Shown here: positions 41,692 through 49,131 of the stretch, in pieces | Numbering within the stretch: the stretch's first letter is position 1 | How the letters are laid out: every line of letters begins with the position of its first letter | Assembly (NCBI RefSeq): GCF_025195125.1 | Contig: NZ_JAMGSL010000004.1 | Location: 496,001-560,000 of the forward strand | Length of the DNA: 64,000 nt | Reading direction: 5' to 3' | Source of the DNA: Streptomyces sp. Je 1-79 | GTDB lineage: Bacteria > Actinomycetota > Actinomycetes > Streptomycetales > Streptomycetaceae | Made by a program: the position numbers and the translations under genes | Notes under the pieces: model-generated | Database searches by the model: none | The model's input: only the letters and a program-made list of their open reading frames with translations | What the model was told of the DNA's origin: nothing

Positions 41692-42639
41692 TTACGCCCA
41701 GTCCTGGGCCACGCTGCCGAGGTTCTGGCCGGCCGCCGCGCTGCGGTAGAACACGTGCAGCAGGTTGCGGTGGTCGGGGATGGCGGTGGAGAGGCCGACG
41801 GTGCCGGCAAGGGACTGGAAGGTCGTGTAGTCGTCGTCGTTCTCGCTGGTCTCGGCCGCGACCCACAGCGCCTTGTCGGTACCGATGACGAACACGTTGA
41901 GCCGGCCGTCCCAGCCGAGGACGGCGGTGGGCCGCTGCTGGATCTGCCCGCCGAGGGAGGCGGCCGTGGTGTAGCTCTGATAGTCGTCGGTCTGGCCGAC
42001 GCGCCAGGCCGCCTGGTCCGTACCGCGGTGAAGAACTGCACCCGGCCCGCGGCATCGGCGGCCGCGGTGGGTGAGTCGGTCATGCCGGAGCTCTGCTTGG
42101 AGAAGGACCCGAAGTCGGGTGAGTTCTCCGACTTCTGCTGGCTGGTCCACAGTCCGTTGTCGCTGCCGCGGACGCCGACCACGATGCGGCCCGAGCCGTC
42201 GAGCGCCGCAGCGGGCTGTTCCTTCATCACGCCGCCGATGGAGGACGCCTTGGTGTAGGCCTCGTACAGCAGGCCCTGGTTGCGCGAGTACCACAGGGCG
42301 CTGTCGCTGCCCCGGTAGAAGACGTAGATACGCCCGTCGGCCCCGAGCGTGGCGACGGGGTCGCCGTCGACGTTGCGGGCCAGCTCGGTCGGGGCGCCGA
42401 AGGTGCCGTTGGGGTCGTTCTGGACGATGACTTCCAGCCGGTCGTCCGTGGTGCGGTAGAACACCCGCACCTTGCCGTCCTCGCCCAGGACGGGAGCCTG
42501 ATTGCCTGCCGCGGCCGCACCGCTGTGTTCGGCCCAGTCCCCCCCAGGCGTACGAACGGTTCTGCGCCCGGGACCACACGGTGCCGTTCGCGCCGCGGGC
42601 GAACACCTGGAGCCGGTTGTCCGCGTCGCGTACCGGCAT
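41692..42639 (-). pseudogene. Seven-blade PLL-like beta-propeller lectin with two frameshifts
   Basis: Seven repeats of ~45 residues each carry a core like DGRIYVFYRGSDSALWYSRN; others are DNRLQVFARGANGTVWSRAQ, GKVRVFYRTTDDRLEVI, GRIVVGVRGSDNGLWTSQQ and GRLNVFVIGTDKALWVAAE. Seven such blades match PLL-type fucose-binding propellers. The frame shifts at a G7 run near 42545 and shifts back near 42022. The two changes compensate, so only blades 2-5 would be mistranslated. No signal peptide is visible; the 5' end is probably lost too. Confidence 0.75.
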
Positions 42640-42699
42640 GGGATCGGACGACAGAACCCCATCGCCCGGTCATTCCTGCCTGGGACCCCGGGGCTCGAT

Positions 42700-42741
42700 G
42701 ACAAGGAACGTTTACATTGAGACAAGCTCCCTTTACATTGG
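42700..42741. promoter_or_regulatory. Two tandem 21-bp repeats, candidate Xre operators
   Basis: GACAAG-N5-TTTACATTG occurs twice head to tail (42700-42720 and 42721-42741; 16 of 21 bases identical), ending 4 bp before the ATG of the membrane-protein gene. A 21-bp period equals two helical turns, suited to cooperative binding by the Xre protein encoded next. Its AT content stands out. Confidence 0.6.
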
Positions 42742-42745
42742 CCGT

Positions 42746-43165
42746 ATGGAGAACCCATCAGAGAACCGCCAGAGCCTGAGCGACACGATCCGCACCCGCG
42801 CGTGGTTCGTCGACTGGCTGCCGGCCGTCATCGCCCTCGGGGCGCTCAGCCTGATCTCGGAGTTCGGCCTCTTCGGCTCGGCGGACTCGGGAAAGCTGGT
42901 CTGGTCGCTGCTGAACCTCGCCCCGGGGCTGTGGATCGTGCGGGCCGTGATCAGGAGCCTGCGCCGCGCCGACGAGTACCAGCGGCGCTGCCAGCTCGAA
43001 GCCCTGGCCATCGGATTCGGTGTGCTGATCATCGCGATCTACACCGTCGGACTCCTCCAGGCCGCCGGGGTGGGGGACCTGCGCCAGCTGGTCCAGATCA
43101 GCTTCATCGGAAGCATCCTGGTCTGGATCGCGGCCCTGCTGTTCAAGACCCCGCGAACCCGGTGA
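42746..43165 (+). CDS. Small four-helix membrane protein paired with an Xre regulator
   Basis: A 139-aa protein with four likely membrane segments: WLPAVIALGALSLISEFGLF, SLLNLAPGLWIVRAVI, LAIGFGVLIIAIYTVGLL and ISFIGSILVWIAALLF. No enzyme motif. Its stop overlaps the Xre start by 4 bp. Membrane protein plus Xre pairs of this type (helix-turn-helix ending ESLFSPDD) are common in bacteria; the membrane partner is thought to sense or modulate the regulator, but this is unproven. Confidence 0.78.
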   Translation: MENPSENRQSLSDTIRTRAWFVDWLPAVIALGALSLISEFGLFGSADSGKLVWSLLNLAPGLWIVRAVIRSLRRADEYQRRCQLEALAIGFGVLIIAIYTVGLLQAAGVGDLRQLVQISFIGSILVWIAALLFKTPRTR

Positions 43166-43365
43166 AGAACCGGCTCAGGGAGCTGCGAGCGGTGCGCCGC
43201 TGGAGCCAGACCGACCTCGCCGACCGCCTCGACGTATCCCGGCAGACGGTCTACGCCATCGAAACGGGCCGCTACGACCCGAGCCTGCCGCTCGCCTTCA
43301 AGATCGCCGCTGTGTTCGGCGAACCGATCGAGAGCCTGTTCTCCCCCGACGACGACACGGCCTGA
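43162..43365 (+). CDS. Xre-family helix-turn-helix regulator
   Basis: A 67-aa protein consisting of one HTH: LRELRAVRRWSQTDLADRLD, VSRQTVYAIETGRYDPSLPL and FGEPIESLFSPDD. It matches the short YozG/Cro-like regulators that usually follow a small membrane-protein gene. GTG 43162 overlaps the upstream stop (GTGA). It likely binds the TTTACATTG repeats before the operon. Confidence 0.92.
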   Translation: MKNRLRELRAVRRWSQTDLADRLDVSRQTVYAIETGRYDPSLPLAFKIAAVFGEPIESLFSPDDDTA

Positions 43366-43499
43366 CAACCGTGACCCTCTCCGCGGCCGGCCGCCGCCCG
43401 TGGGCGCCGGGAGTCGGGCAGCGGCAGCCGGCGAGAGGGGTAACCCGTTTGCCACGTCGGGCGCGTGGTCACCTCGCCCGCTCCGGTAGACCTGATGAC

Positions 43500-44390
43500 A
43501 TGCAACCAAGATCCCGCATACCCCTGGCCGCGATGGTGCTCCTGGTGGGAACCCTCGCTTCCGGGTGCGGGCCGAGCGTCTCGGCGGATGCCCCCGCTCG
43601 CCAGACGCCCAGCGTGGTCCCTCCAGACGACCTGGCCGAGAAGCTCGAGGAGCACAGAGTGCCCACCGCCCCGGAGGGCGCGACGATCCCGAGGTCCTCG
43701 TCCGACGACGGCAGCCGGCAGACGGTCACCTCGTACCTCGAAGGTGTCGTTCAGGACAACGACCGTATGTGGACCAACCTCTTCACCGACGAACTCGGCT
43801 TCTCCGAACCCTTCGTGAGCTACCGGGTCGTGCAACCCGGCGAGCAACTGTCGAGCAACTGCCGGTTCGCCGACGGCTCCCAGCTGGTCGTCACGCATGA
43901 CACACCGAACGCGTTCTACTGTTCTGGCGACGAGCTCACGGCCGGGTACCGGGGAACGATCTATCTGCCCGTCACCACGATGCAGAAGATGTGGACGGGC
44001 AACGTCCTGGGTGAGCAGTCGCAACGCCAGGGGGACTTCGCGGCAGCGATCATCACGGCGCACGAGTTCGGGCACCATGTCGTGGACGAGCTGCGCGCCA
44101 AGTACAGCGAGCGCGACCACGTCGAGTACGTCCCGCCAGGCGGAAAATGGAAGGAACTCATCGCCGACTGCCTGGCCGGCGTGTGGGCGGCGCACGCGTA
44201 CTACAGCGGCTACCTGGAGCCCGGGGACTTCGAGGAAGCGACGACCGCGCTCGAGGCGATCGGCGACTACGAGCTGCACGCGCCCGATCATCACGGCACG
44301 CCGGAGGAGCGCAGGGAAGCGATCGTCACCGGATATCGGCAGAGCGGGGCCTTGGGCGCCTGTGTCAGCAGGTACTGGAAGCCTTCGTAA
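43500..44390 (+). CDS. Neutral zinc metallopeptidase lipoprotein
   Basis: A 296-aa exported lipoprotein: lipobox GTLASGC near residue 23. The zinc site is AAAIITAHEFGHHVVDEL (HExxH), followed by KELIADCLAGVWAAHAY, where the Glu/Asp acts as the third ligand; this fits the YpfJ-like neutral zinc metallopeptidase family. NAFYCSGDELTAGYRGTIYL is also family-like. Physiological target unknown. Stands alone between the Xre pair and a convergent TetR gene, whose stop is 3 bp away. Confidence 0.88.
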   Translation: MQPRSRIPLAAMVLLVGTLASGCGPSVSADAPARQTPSVVPPDDLAEKLEEHRVPTAPEGATIPRSSSDDGSRQTVTSYLEGVVQDNDRMWTNLFTDELGFSEPFVSYRVVQPGEQLSSNCRFADGSQLVVTHDTPNAFYCSGDELTAGYRGTIYLPVTTMQKMWTGNVLGEQSQRQGDFAAAIITAHEFGHHVVDELRAKYSERDHVEYVPPGGKWKELIADCLAGVWAAHAYYSGYLEPGDFEEATTALEAIGDYELHAPDHHGTPEERREAIVTGYRQSGALGACVSRYWKPS

Positions 44391-44392
44391 CG

Positions 44393-45109
44393 TCACCCGG
44401 TGGAGCCGGACGACCCCCTGAGGTGGGCGGCCGCGCTGTCCAGGAGCATGTCGAGGGCGGTCGGATAGGCGCTGTGGTTCATGCGCGCGGCCAGCAAGCC
44501 GGCGGTGGCGGCGATGTGCGGGTGCGAGGTGGCCGGCAGCCGGGCGTAGGTGGACTCCCACATGTGCTCGTCGGCCTCGCGGGCCGTGGAGGGCAGTGCG
44601 AGCGAGGCCGCGTCCAGGGCCGCGAAGGCGAGCGTCTGGTCGATGAACGCGTGGTAGATGCGTACCGCGTCCTGGTCGGGAAAACCGGCGGTACGCAGCA
44701 CGGCCAGGATGGTCTCGTCCGCGGCGATCTCCTGTTCTCGTCCGGTGACGCGGCTGGCCGTGAGCATGGCGGCCTGCGGGTGGGCGAGGTAGGCACGGTG
44801 GATGCGCAGACCGAGCCGGCGCAGGTCGTGGCGCCAGTCGCCGGTGGCCGTCCAGCCGTTCAGGGCCCGCCCGATCAGTTCCGCGCCCACGGCCAGGGTC
44901 AGATCGTCCATCCCGGCGAAGTAGCGGTACAGGGTGCTGGGATCGGCCCCCAGCGCGAGCCCGAGCCGCCGGGCGGTGAGTCCCGTACTGCCGTGTTCGG
45001 CCAGCATGCGCAGCGCTGTCTCCACGATCAGCTGTTCCGAGAGCACCGCTCCCTGTTTGGTCGGGCGCCGCCGCCTGCGAGCCGACTCGGGCACCACCTG
45101 CTTGGCCAT
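44393..45109 (-). CDS. TetR-family transcriptional regulator
   Basis: A 238-aa repressor. The HTH is LTARRLGLALGADPSTLYRYF within the first 70 residues; the C-terminal domain resembles TetR_C regulators (LRIHRAYLAHPQAAML). ATG 45109. It is divergent from the saccharopine-dehydrogenase-like gene, and a GC-N-AACG / CGTT-N-GC dyad lies between them, so it probably controls that gene and itself. Confidence 0.9.
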   Translation of the reverse strand: MAKQVVPESARRRRRPTKQGAVLSEQLIVETALRMLAEHGSTGLTARRLGLALGADPSTLYRYFAGMDDLTLAVGAELIGRALNGWTATGDWRHDLRRLGLRIHRAYLAHPQAAMLTASRVTGREQEIAADETILAVLRTAGFPDQDAVRIYHAFIDQTLAFAALDAASLALPSTAREADEHMWESTYARLPATSHPHIAATAGLLAARMNHSAYPTALDMLLDSAAAHLRGSSGSTG

Positions 45110-45152
45110 GTCCGGGCTCCTTCCCGCCGCCTTCCCCTCGTGCGCACCTTAT

Positions 45153-45173
45153 GCCAACGCCATGGACGTTAGC
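45153..45173. promoter_or_regulatory. 21-bp dyad, candidate TetR operator
   Basis: GC-N-AACG and CGTT-N-GC flank a 7-base CCATGGA centre. It sits in the 127-bp space between divergent TetR and dehydrogenase genes, 64 bp before the latter's ATG. Confidence 0.6.
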
Positions 45174-45236
45174 GAGGGATCAGGGGTTACTTCGCCTGCA
45201 CCAGAGGTGACAGCCTCGGAGAGGGAGATTTCTGCC

Positions 45237-46457
45237 ATGCGTGTACTGCTTGTCGGAGCCGGTGGCGTGGGAACCGCGATCACGCGGATCGCGGCCCGCC
45301 GATCGTTCTTCGACCACATGGTCGTCGCCGACTACGACCTCGCCCGCGCGGAGGCGGCCGTCGCCGCCCTGGGGGAGAGCGGAACCAGGTTCAGCGCCTG
45401 CCGTACGGACGCCTCCGACGAGGTGGCCGTGGCCCGGCTCCTCAGGGAGCAGCGGTGCGACGTCCTGCTCAACGCCACCGACCCGCGCTTCGTCCTGCCG
45501 CTGTTCGAGGCCGCCGCCGCGGCCGGCGCGCACTACGTGGACATGGCCATGTCGCTGTCGAGCCCGCACCCCGACCGCCCGTACGAGCTGTGCGGTGTCA
45601 AGCTCGGTGACGCCCAGTTCGAGCAGGCCGAACTGTGGCAGAAGGCCGGTCGGCTCGCCCTGGTCGGCATGGGCGTCGAACCCGGCCTGTCCGACGTCTT
45701 CGCCCGCTACGCCGCGGACGAACTCTTCGACGAGATCGAGGAGATCGGCATCCGCGACGGCGCCGACCTCACCGTCTCGGGCTACGACTTCGCACCGTCG
45801 TTCAACATCTGGACGACCATCGAGGAGTGCCTCAACCCGCCGGTCGTCTACGAGGCCGACCGCGGCTGGTACACCACCGAGCCGTTCAGCGAACCCGAGG
45901 TCTTCGACTTCCCCGAGGGCATCGGCCCCGTCGAGTGCGTGAACGTCGAGCACGAGGAGGTCCTGTTGGTGCCCCGCTGGATCGACGCGGCGCGGGTGAC
46001 GTTCAAGTACGGACTCGGTGAGGACTTCATCGGCAAGCTCAAGACCCTCCGCGCACTGGGCCTCGACAGCACCGCCCCCGTCACGGTGGCCACCAGCCTC
46101 GGCGCGGCGGAGGTCTCGCCGCGCGACATCGTGGCGGCCGTCCTCCCGGACCCGGCGACCCTCGGCGAGAGGATGACCGGCAAGACGTGCGCCGGCACCT
46201 GGGTCAAGGGCGTCAAGGACGGCAAGGCGCGCGAGGTGTACCTCTACCACGTGGTCGACAACGAGTGGTCGATGCGTGAATACGGCTGCCAGGCCGTCGT
46301 GTGGCAGACCGCGATCAACCCCGTCGTCGCCCTGGAGCTGATGGCCGGCGGCACATGGGCGCAGTCAGGGGTACTCGGCCCCGAGGCGTTCGCCCCCCGA
46401 CCCTTCCTGGATCTCCTCACCGCCTACGGATCCCCCTGGGGCATGCGCGAGCAGTGA
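45237..46457 (+). CDS. Saccharopine dehydrogenase-like NAD(P) oxidoreductase
   Basis: A 406-aa protein of the Lys9/saccharopine dehydrogenase family. Rossmann motif VLLVGAGGVGTAITRIAA at the N-terminus, VLLNATDPRFVLPLFEAAA, and MGVEPGLSDVFARYAADEL. Homologues include saccharopine and carboxynorspermidine dehydrogenases; which substrate applies here is not clear. ATG 45237 has GGGAG upstream. Likely controlled by the divergent TetR protein. Confidence 0.88.
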   Translation: MRVLLVGAGGVGTAITRIAARRSFFDHMVVADYDLARAEAAVAALGESGTRFSACRTDASDEVAVARLLREQRCDVLLNATDPRFVLPLFEAAAAAGAHYVDMAMSLSSPHPDRPYELCGVKLGDAQFEQAELWQKAGRLALVGMGVEPGLSDVFARYAADELFDEIEEIGIRDGADLTVSGYDFAPSFNIWTTIEECLNPPVVYEADRGWYTTEPFSEPEVFDFPEGIGPVECVNVEHEEVLLVPRWIDAARVTFKYGLGEDFIGKLKTLRALGLDSTAPVTVATSLGAAEVSPRDIVAAVLPDPATLGERMTGKTCAGTWVKGVKDGKAREVYLYHVVDNEWSMREYGCQAVVWQTAINPVVALELMAGGTWAQSGVLGPEAFAPRPFLDLLTAYGSPWGMREQ

Positions 46458-46519
46458 CACCACGGTCGGCGACGCCGCGCCACGTCAGGGGCGACAGCGG
46501 TGTCGCCGACGGCTCCACG

Positions 46520-47098
46520 TCAGGACGCGCCAGCCGTTCCCGGCCGAGAGCCGGAGACCCGGCGAGGCCGCTCCGCGGCGGGCTCCGTCGCATCGGCTTC
46601 GAAGACCTCCGCGGAGCGACGCCGCCGGAGGTCGTCCAGGGTGCGGGACTGTTCTCCCGCCCGGGTGAGGAGCCGGTCGAGCTCCGCGGTGTCGACACCG
46701 GAACCGGTCTCGGCCAGTTCGCGCAGAGCCCGCCAGCACGCGGCCTTGCCCTCGACGCCGAGCAGCATCGCTTCGAGCTCCAGCACGTCGCTGAGCGGGG
46801 AGCGGGAGAAGAGCCGGCCGTTCAGCTTGAGCCGTCCCACCTTCTCGCCGACCCTGCCCATGATCTCGCGGAGCGGTTTCGCGGGAACGTCGAGGTCGCG
46901 CATGATCCTGCGCAGGCTCCGCTGGTCCTCCTCGATCTGGCGCGCCAGGGCCGCGAGGGCCGGGCCCGACCCCGTACGGGACTGCCGGTCGGCGATGCGG
47001 TGGATCAGGCGTACACCGGCGGCCGAGCCGGTGAGGTGGTCGTTCAAGTACAGGGTGAGGAGAGGTCCCGACAAGGTCTGGGGCTTGTCGTCGTGCAT
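46520..47098 (-). CDS. Hypothetical helical protein (192 aa)
   Basis: No family recognised. The product is almost wholly helical and charged (LARQIEEDQRSLRRIMRDLD, KPLREIMGRVGEKVGRLK), which suggests a bundle like a ferritin or DUF892-type fold, but no metal motif is evident. MHDDKPQTLSGPLLTLYLND marks the start; GGAGG lies 7 bp before ATG 47098, overriding a longer frame. The last ~30 residues are disordered. Confidence 0.7.
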   Translation of the reverse strand: MHDDKPQTLSGPLLTLYLNDHLTGSAAGVRLIHRIADRQSRTGSGPALAALARQIEEDQRSLRRIMRDLDVPAKPLREIMGRVGEKVGRLKLNGRLFSRSPLSDVLELEAMLLGVEGKAACWRALRELAETGSGVDTAELDRLLTRAGEQSRTLDDLRRRRSAEVFEADATEPAAERPRRVSGSRPGTAGAS

Positions 47099-47319
47099 GG
47101 CGATGCCTCCGTTCCGGGCCTTCCCGCGCCGAACCCCGCGCGGCGACCGATCTGCTCGTGCCCCAGCGACTCTCCTCTTACGGGACGACCAAACAAGCAC
47201 GACGGACATGGTCGTCACCCACACGGAGGCGTTTGTGGACGCCGGGACGGGACAGACGCGGGGCGCGGCGCCCGGCGGCTCAGCCGTCGTGCGCGTTCCG
47301 ACCGGATTGAGAGGCGATC

Positions 47320-47571
47320 ATGACCGTAGCCACCACCCTGACAGCGTCACCCGCTCTGGCATCGGCGGGATCCAACGCCGTGATCTTCGCCATCGTCATC
47401 GGCGTGGTGGTCGTCGCGCTCCTCATCGCCGCGTTCTGGTGGGGCAGCCGCCGCGCCGCGCGCCGGCGTCACGCGGACGCCGATCCCACGCGTACGACCG
47501 CCCAAGGCGCCCGCGACGACTCCTGGACCACACCCGACGCCGACCCGGACCTCGGCGATTCGCGCCGCTGA
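47320..47571 (+). CDS. DUF6479-like single-pass membrane protein
   Basis: An 83-aa protein with one central membrane helix (AVIFAIVIGVVVVALLIAAF) followed by WWGSRRAARRR and an acidic/polar tail. This layout, including the FWWGSRR motif, fits the DUF6479 proteins of Streptomyces, whose role is unknown. GAGAGG lies 5 bp before ATG 47320. Confidence 0.8.
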   Translation: MTVATTLTASPALASAGSNAVIFAIVIGVVVVALLIAAFWWGSRRAARRRHADADPTRTTAQGARDDSWTTPDADPDLGDSRR

Positions 47572-47640
47572 CACCGACTGGGGTGCACTCCCGGCGCCGC
47601 CCACCGCCCTGCGGCGGGAAGACGTCCCGGACCCGGCGCC

Positions 47641-48483
47641 TCAGGCCGGTGCGGTGCCGCTTCGACGGGCTGTGAGCAGGAGGTACTCCCACTCCATGGC
47701 GCCGTTCCGGAGCGCGCGGGCCGCCAGGCCGTCGAGGGCCTCGTCCAGGGCGGCGGTCTTCTCGGCGTCGTCGGCGATGTTCCGGTAGACGGCGATGGTC
47801 GGCCCGTAGGTGGCCTTGAAGAACTCGCGGAAGGCCTCAGGACGGTCGAAGAGGTCGACAGCGAGGGGCTGCCGGCGTGCCTCGACCTCCGTGACGCGGT
47901 CGCCCAGGAGCGTGCGGACGTGCTCCTCCCGCCCCCACAGCGGCGGCGGCTGCGCCCCCGGCGGCGGAGGCGGAGCGTACGGCTTCATGGTGGCGAACAT
48001 CTCGCCGATGAACCCTTCCGGGGTCCAGCTGACCAGTCCGATCGTGCCGCCCGGCCGGCAGACCCGGACCAGCTCGTCGGCAGTGGCCTGGTGGTGCGGG
48101 GCGAACATGACGCCCACGCAGGACATCACCGTGTCGAACGAGCCGTCGGCGAAGGGCAGCGCCTCCGCGTCGGCCTCCTGCCAGCGCAGCTCGACGCCGC
48201 GCGCCGCGGCCTCCCGCCGCCCTTCGTCCAGCAGCTCTGGGGTGAGGTCGGAGGCCACCACATCGCCGCCGGCCATCGCGGCGGGGATGGAGGCGTTCCC
48301 CGAACCGGCGGCGACGTCGAGCACCTTGTCCCCGTCCTTCACCCCACAGGCCTCGACCAGTACCGGCCCGAGACCGGCGATGACCCGGGTGGCGACGGCC
48401 GGGTAGTCGCCGAGCGCCCACATCGTCCGGTGCTTCGCCTTGAGTGCGCGGTCGGCCTCGACCGCGTCCGCCCTGTCGGACAT
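47641..48483 (-). CDS. SAM-dependent class I methyltransferase
   Basis: A 280-aa methyltransferase. SAM motifs: VLDVAAGSGNASIPAAMAG, ADAEALPFADGSFDTVMSCV and VCRPGGTIGLVSWTPEG. The Methyltransf_11/25 pattern with a proline-rich insert (PYAPPPPPGAQPPPLW) after the SAM core. Acceptor unknown. ATG 48483 has GGAGGG at 7 bp. Monocistronic. Confidence 0.88.
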   Translation of the reverse strand: MSDRADAVEADRALKAKHRTMWALGDYPAVATRVIAGLGPVLVEACGVKDGDKVLDVAAGSGNASIPAAMAGGDVVASDLTPELLDEGRREAAARGVELRWQEADAEALPFADGSFDTVMSCVGVMFAPHHQATADELVRVCRPGGTIGLVSWTPEGFIGEMFATMKPYAPPPPPGAQPPPLWGREEHVRTLLGDRVTEVEARRQPLAVDLFDRPEAFREFFKATYGPTIAVYRNIADDAEKTAALDEALDGLAARALRNGAMEWEYLLLTARRSGTAPA

Positions 48484-48619
48484 GGATCCGCCCTCCATTT
48501 TCTGATGCTGCGTCACCTCGATCTTTGTAGCAGAGGTGACGCTTCGGACCCGGTGCGACGAGCGGGGCGCCCCCGAGTCTTCGAAGCCCGCGTCGCGCGG
48601 CCGTCGCCGCGGGCAGCCG

Positions 48620-49054
48620 TTACAGGGAACCGAAGTCCGGGATGGTCAGCGACCCGTCGTCGGCCAGGGGGAAGCCAGGGTTGTGGGCGATCTCCCACAG
48701 ATGGCCGTCAGGGTCGGCGAAGCAGCCCGCGTAACCGCCGTACGACGTCGCCTCAGCAGGCTTGGTGACGGTGCCTCCGGCCTGCTGGGCCGACGTGAGG
48801 AGTTCATCGACGTCCTCGGGGGAGCGCATGTTGTGCGCCAGAACCATGCCGCCGAAGCCCGTCCCGCGAGCGTCGTCGAGGCCGCAGTCGTGTGCGAGCT
48901 TCTCGCGGCCCCACAGCACGATTCCGAGGCCACCTGCCTGGAAGAAGACGGTCTCCTCGACTTCCTGTCCCCGCCAGCCCAAGCTCTCGTAGAACGCCCG
49001 GGAACGTCCGAGATCGGCAACAGCCAGGGTGATCAGACTGACGCGTTGTTCCAT
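48620..49054 (-). CDS. Single-domain VOC family protein
   Basis: A 144-aa glyoxalase/bleomycin-resistance fold protein: VSLITLAVADLGRSRAFYES, GLGIVLWGREKLAHD and CFADPDGHLWEIAHNPGF. The Glu of HLWEIAHN is the usual metal ligand. Substrate unknown. Lies downstream of the phosphoketolase gene on the same strand, separated by 77 bp. Confidence 0.88.
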   Translation of the reverse strand: MEQRVSLITLAVADLGRSRAFYESLGWRGQEVEETVFFQAGGLGIVLWGREKLAHDCGLDDARGTGFGGMVLAHNMRSPEDVDELLTSAQQAGGTVTKPAEATSYGGYAGCFADPDGHLWEIAHNPGFPLADDGSLTIPDFGSL

Positions 49055-49131
49055 GGCCGGAAGCTAACACGCGCTTCCGGCAGGAGAGTGTGCGTCCCAC
49101 GGAGGACGTGGCCGTCCGGGCCGTGGGTGAG

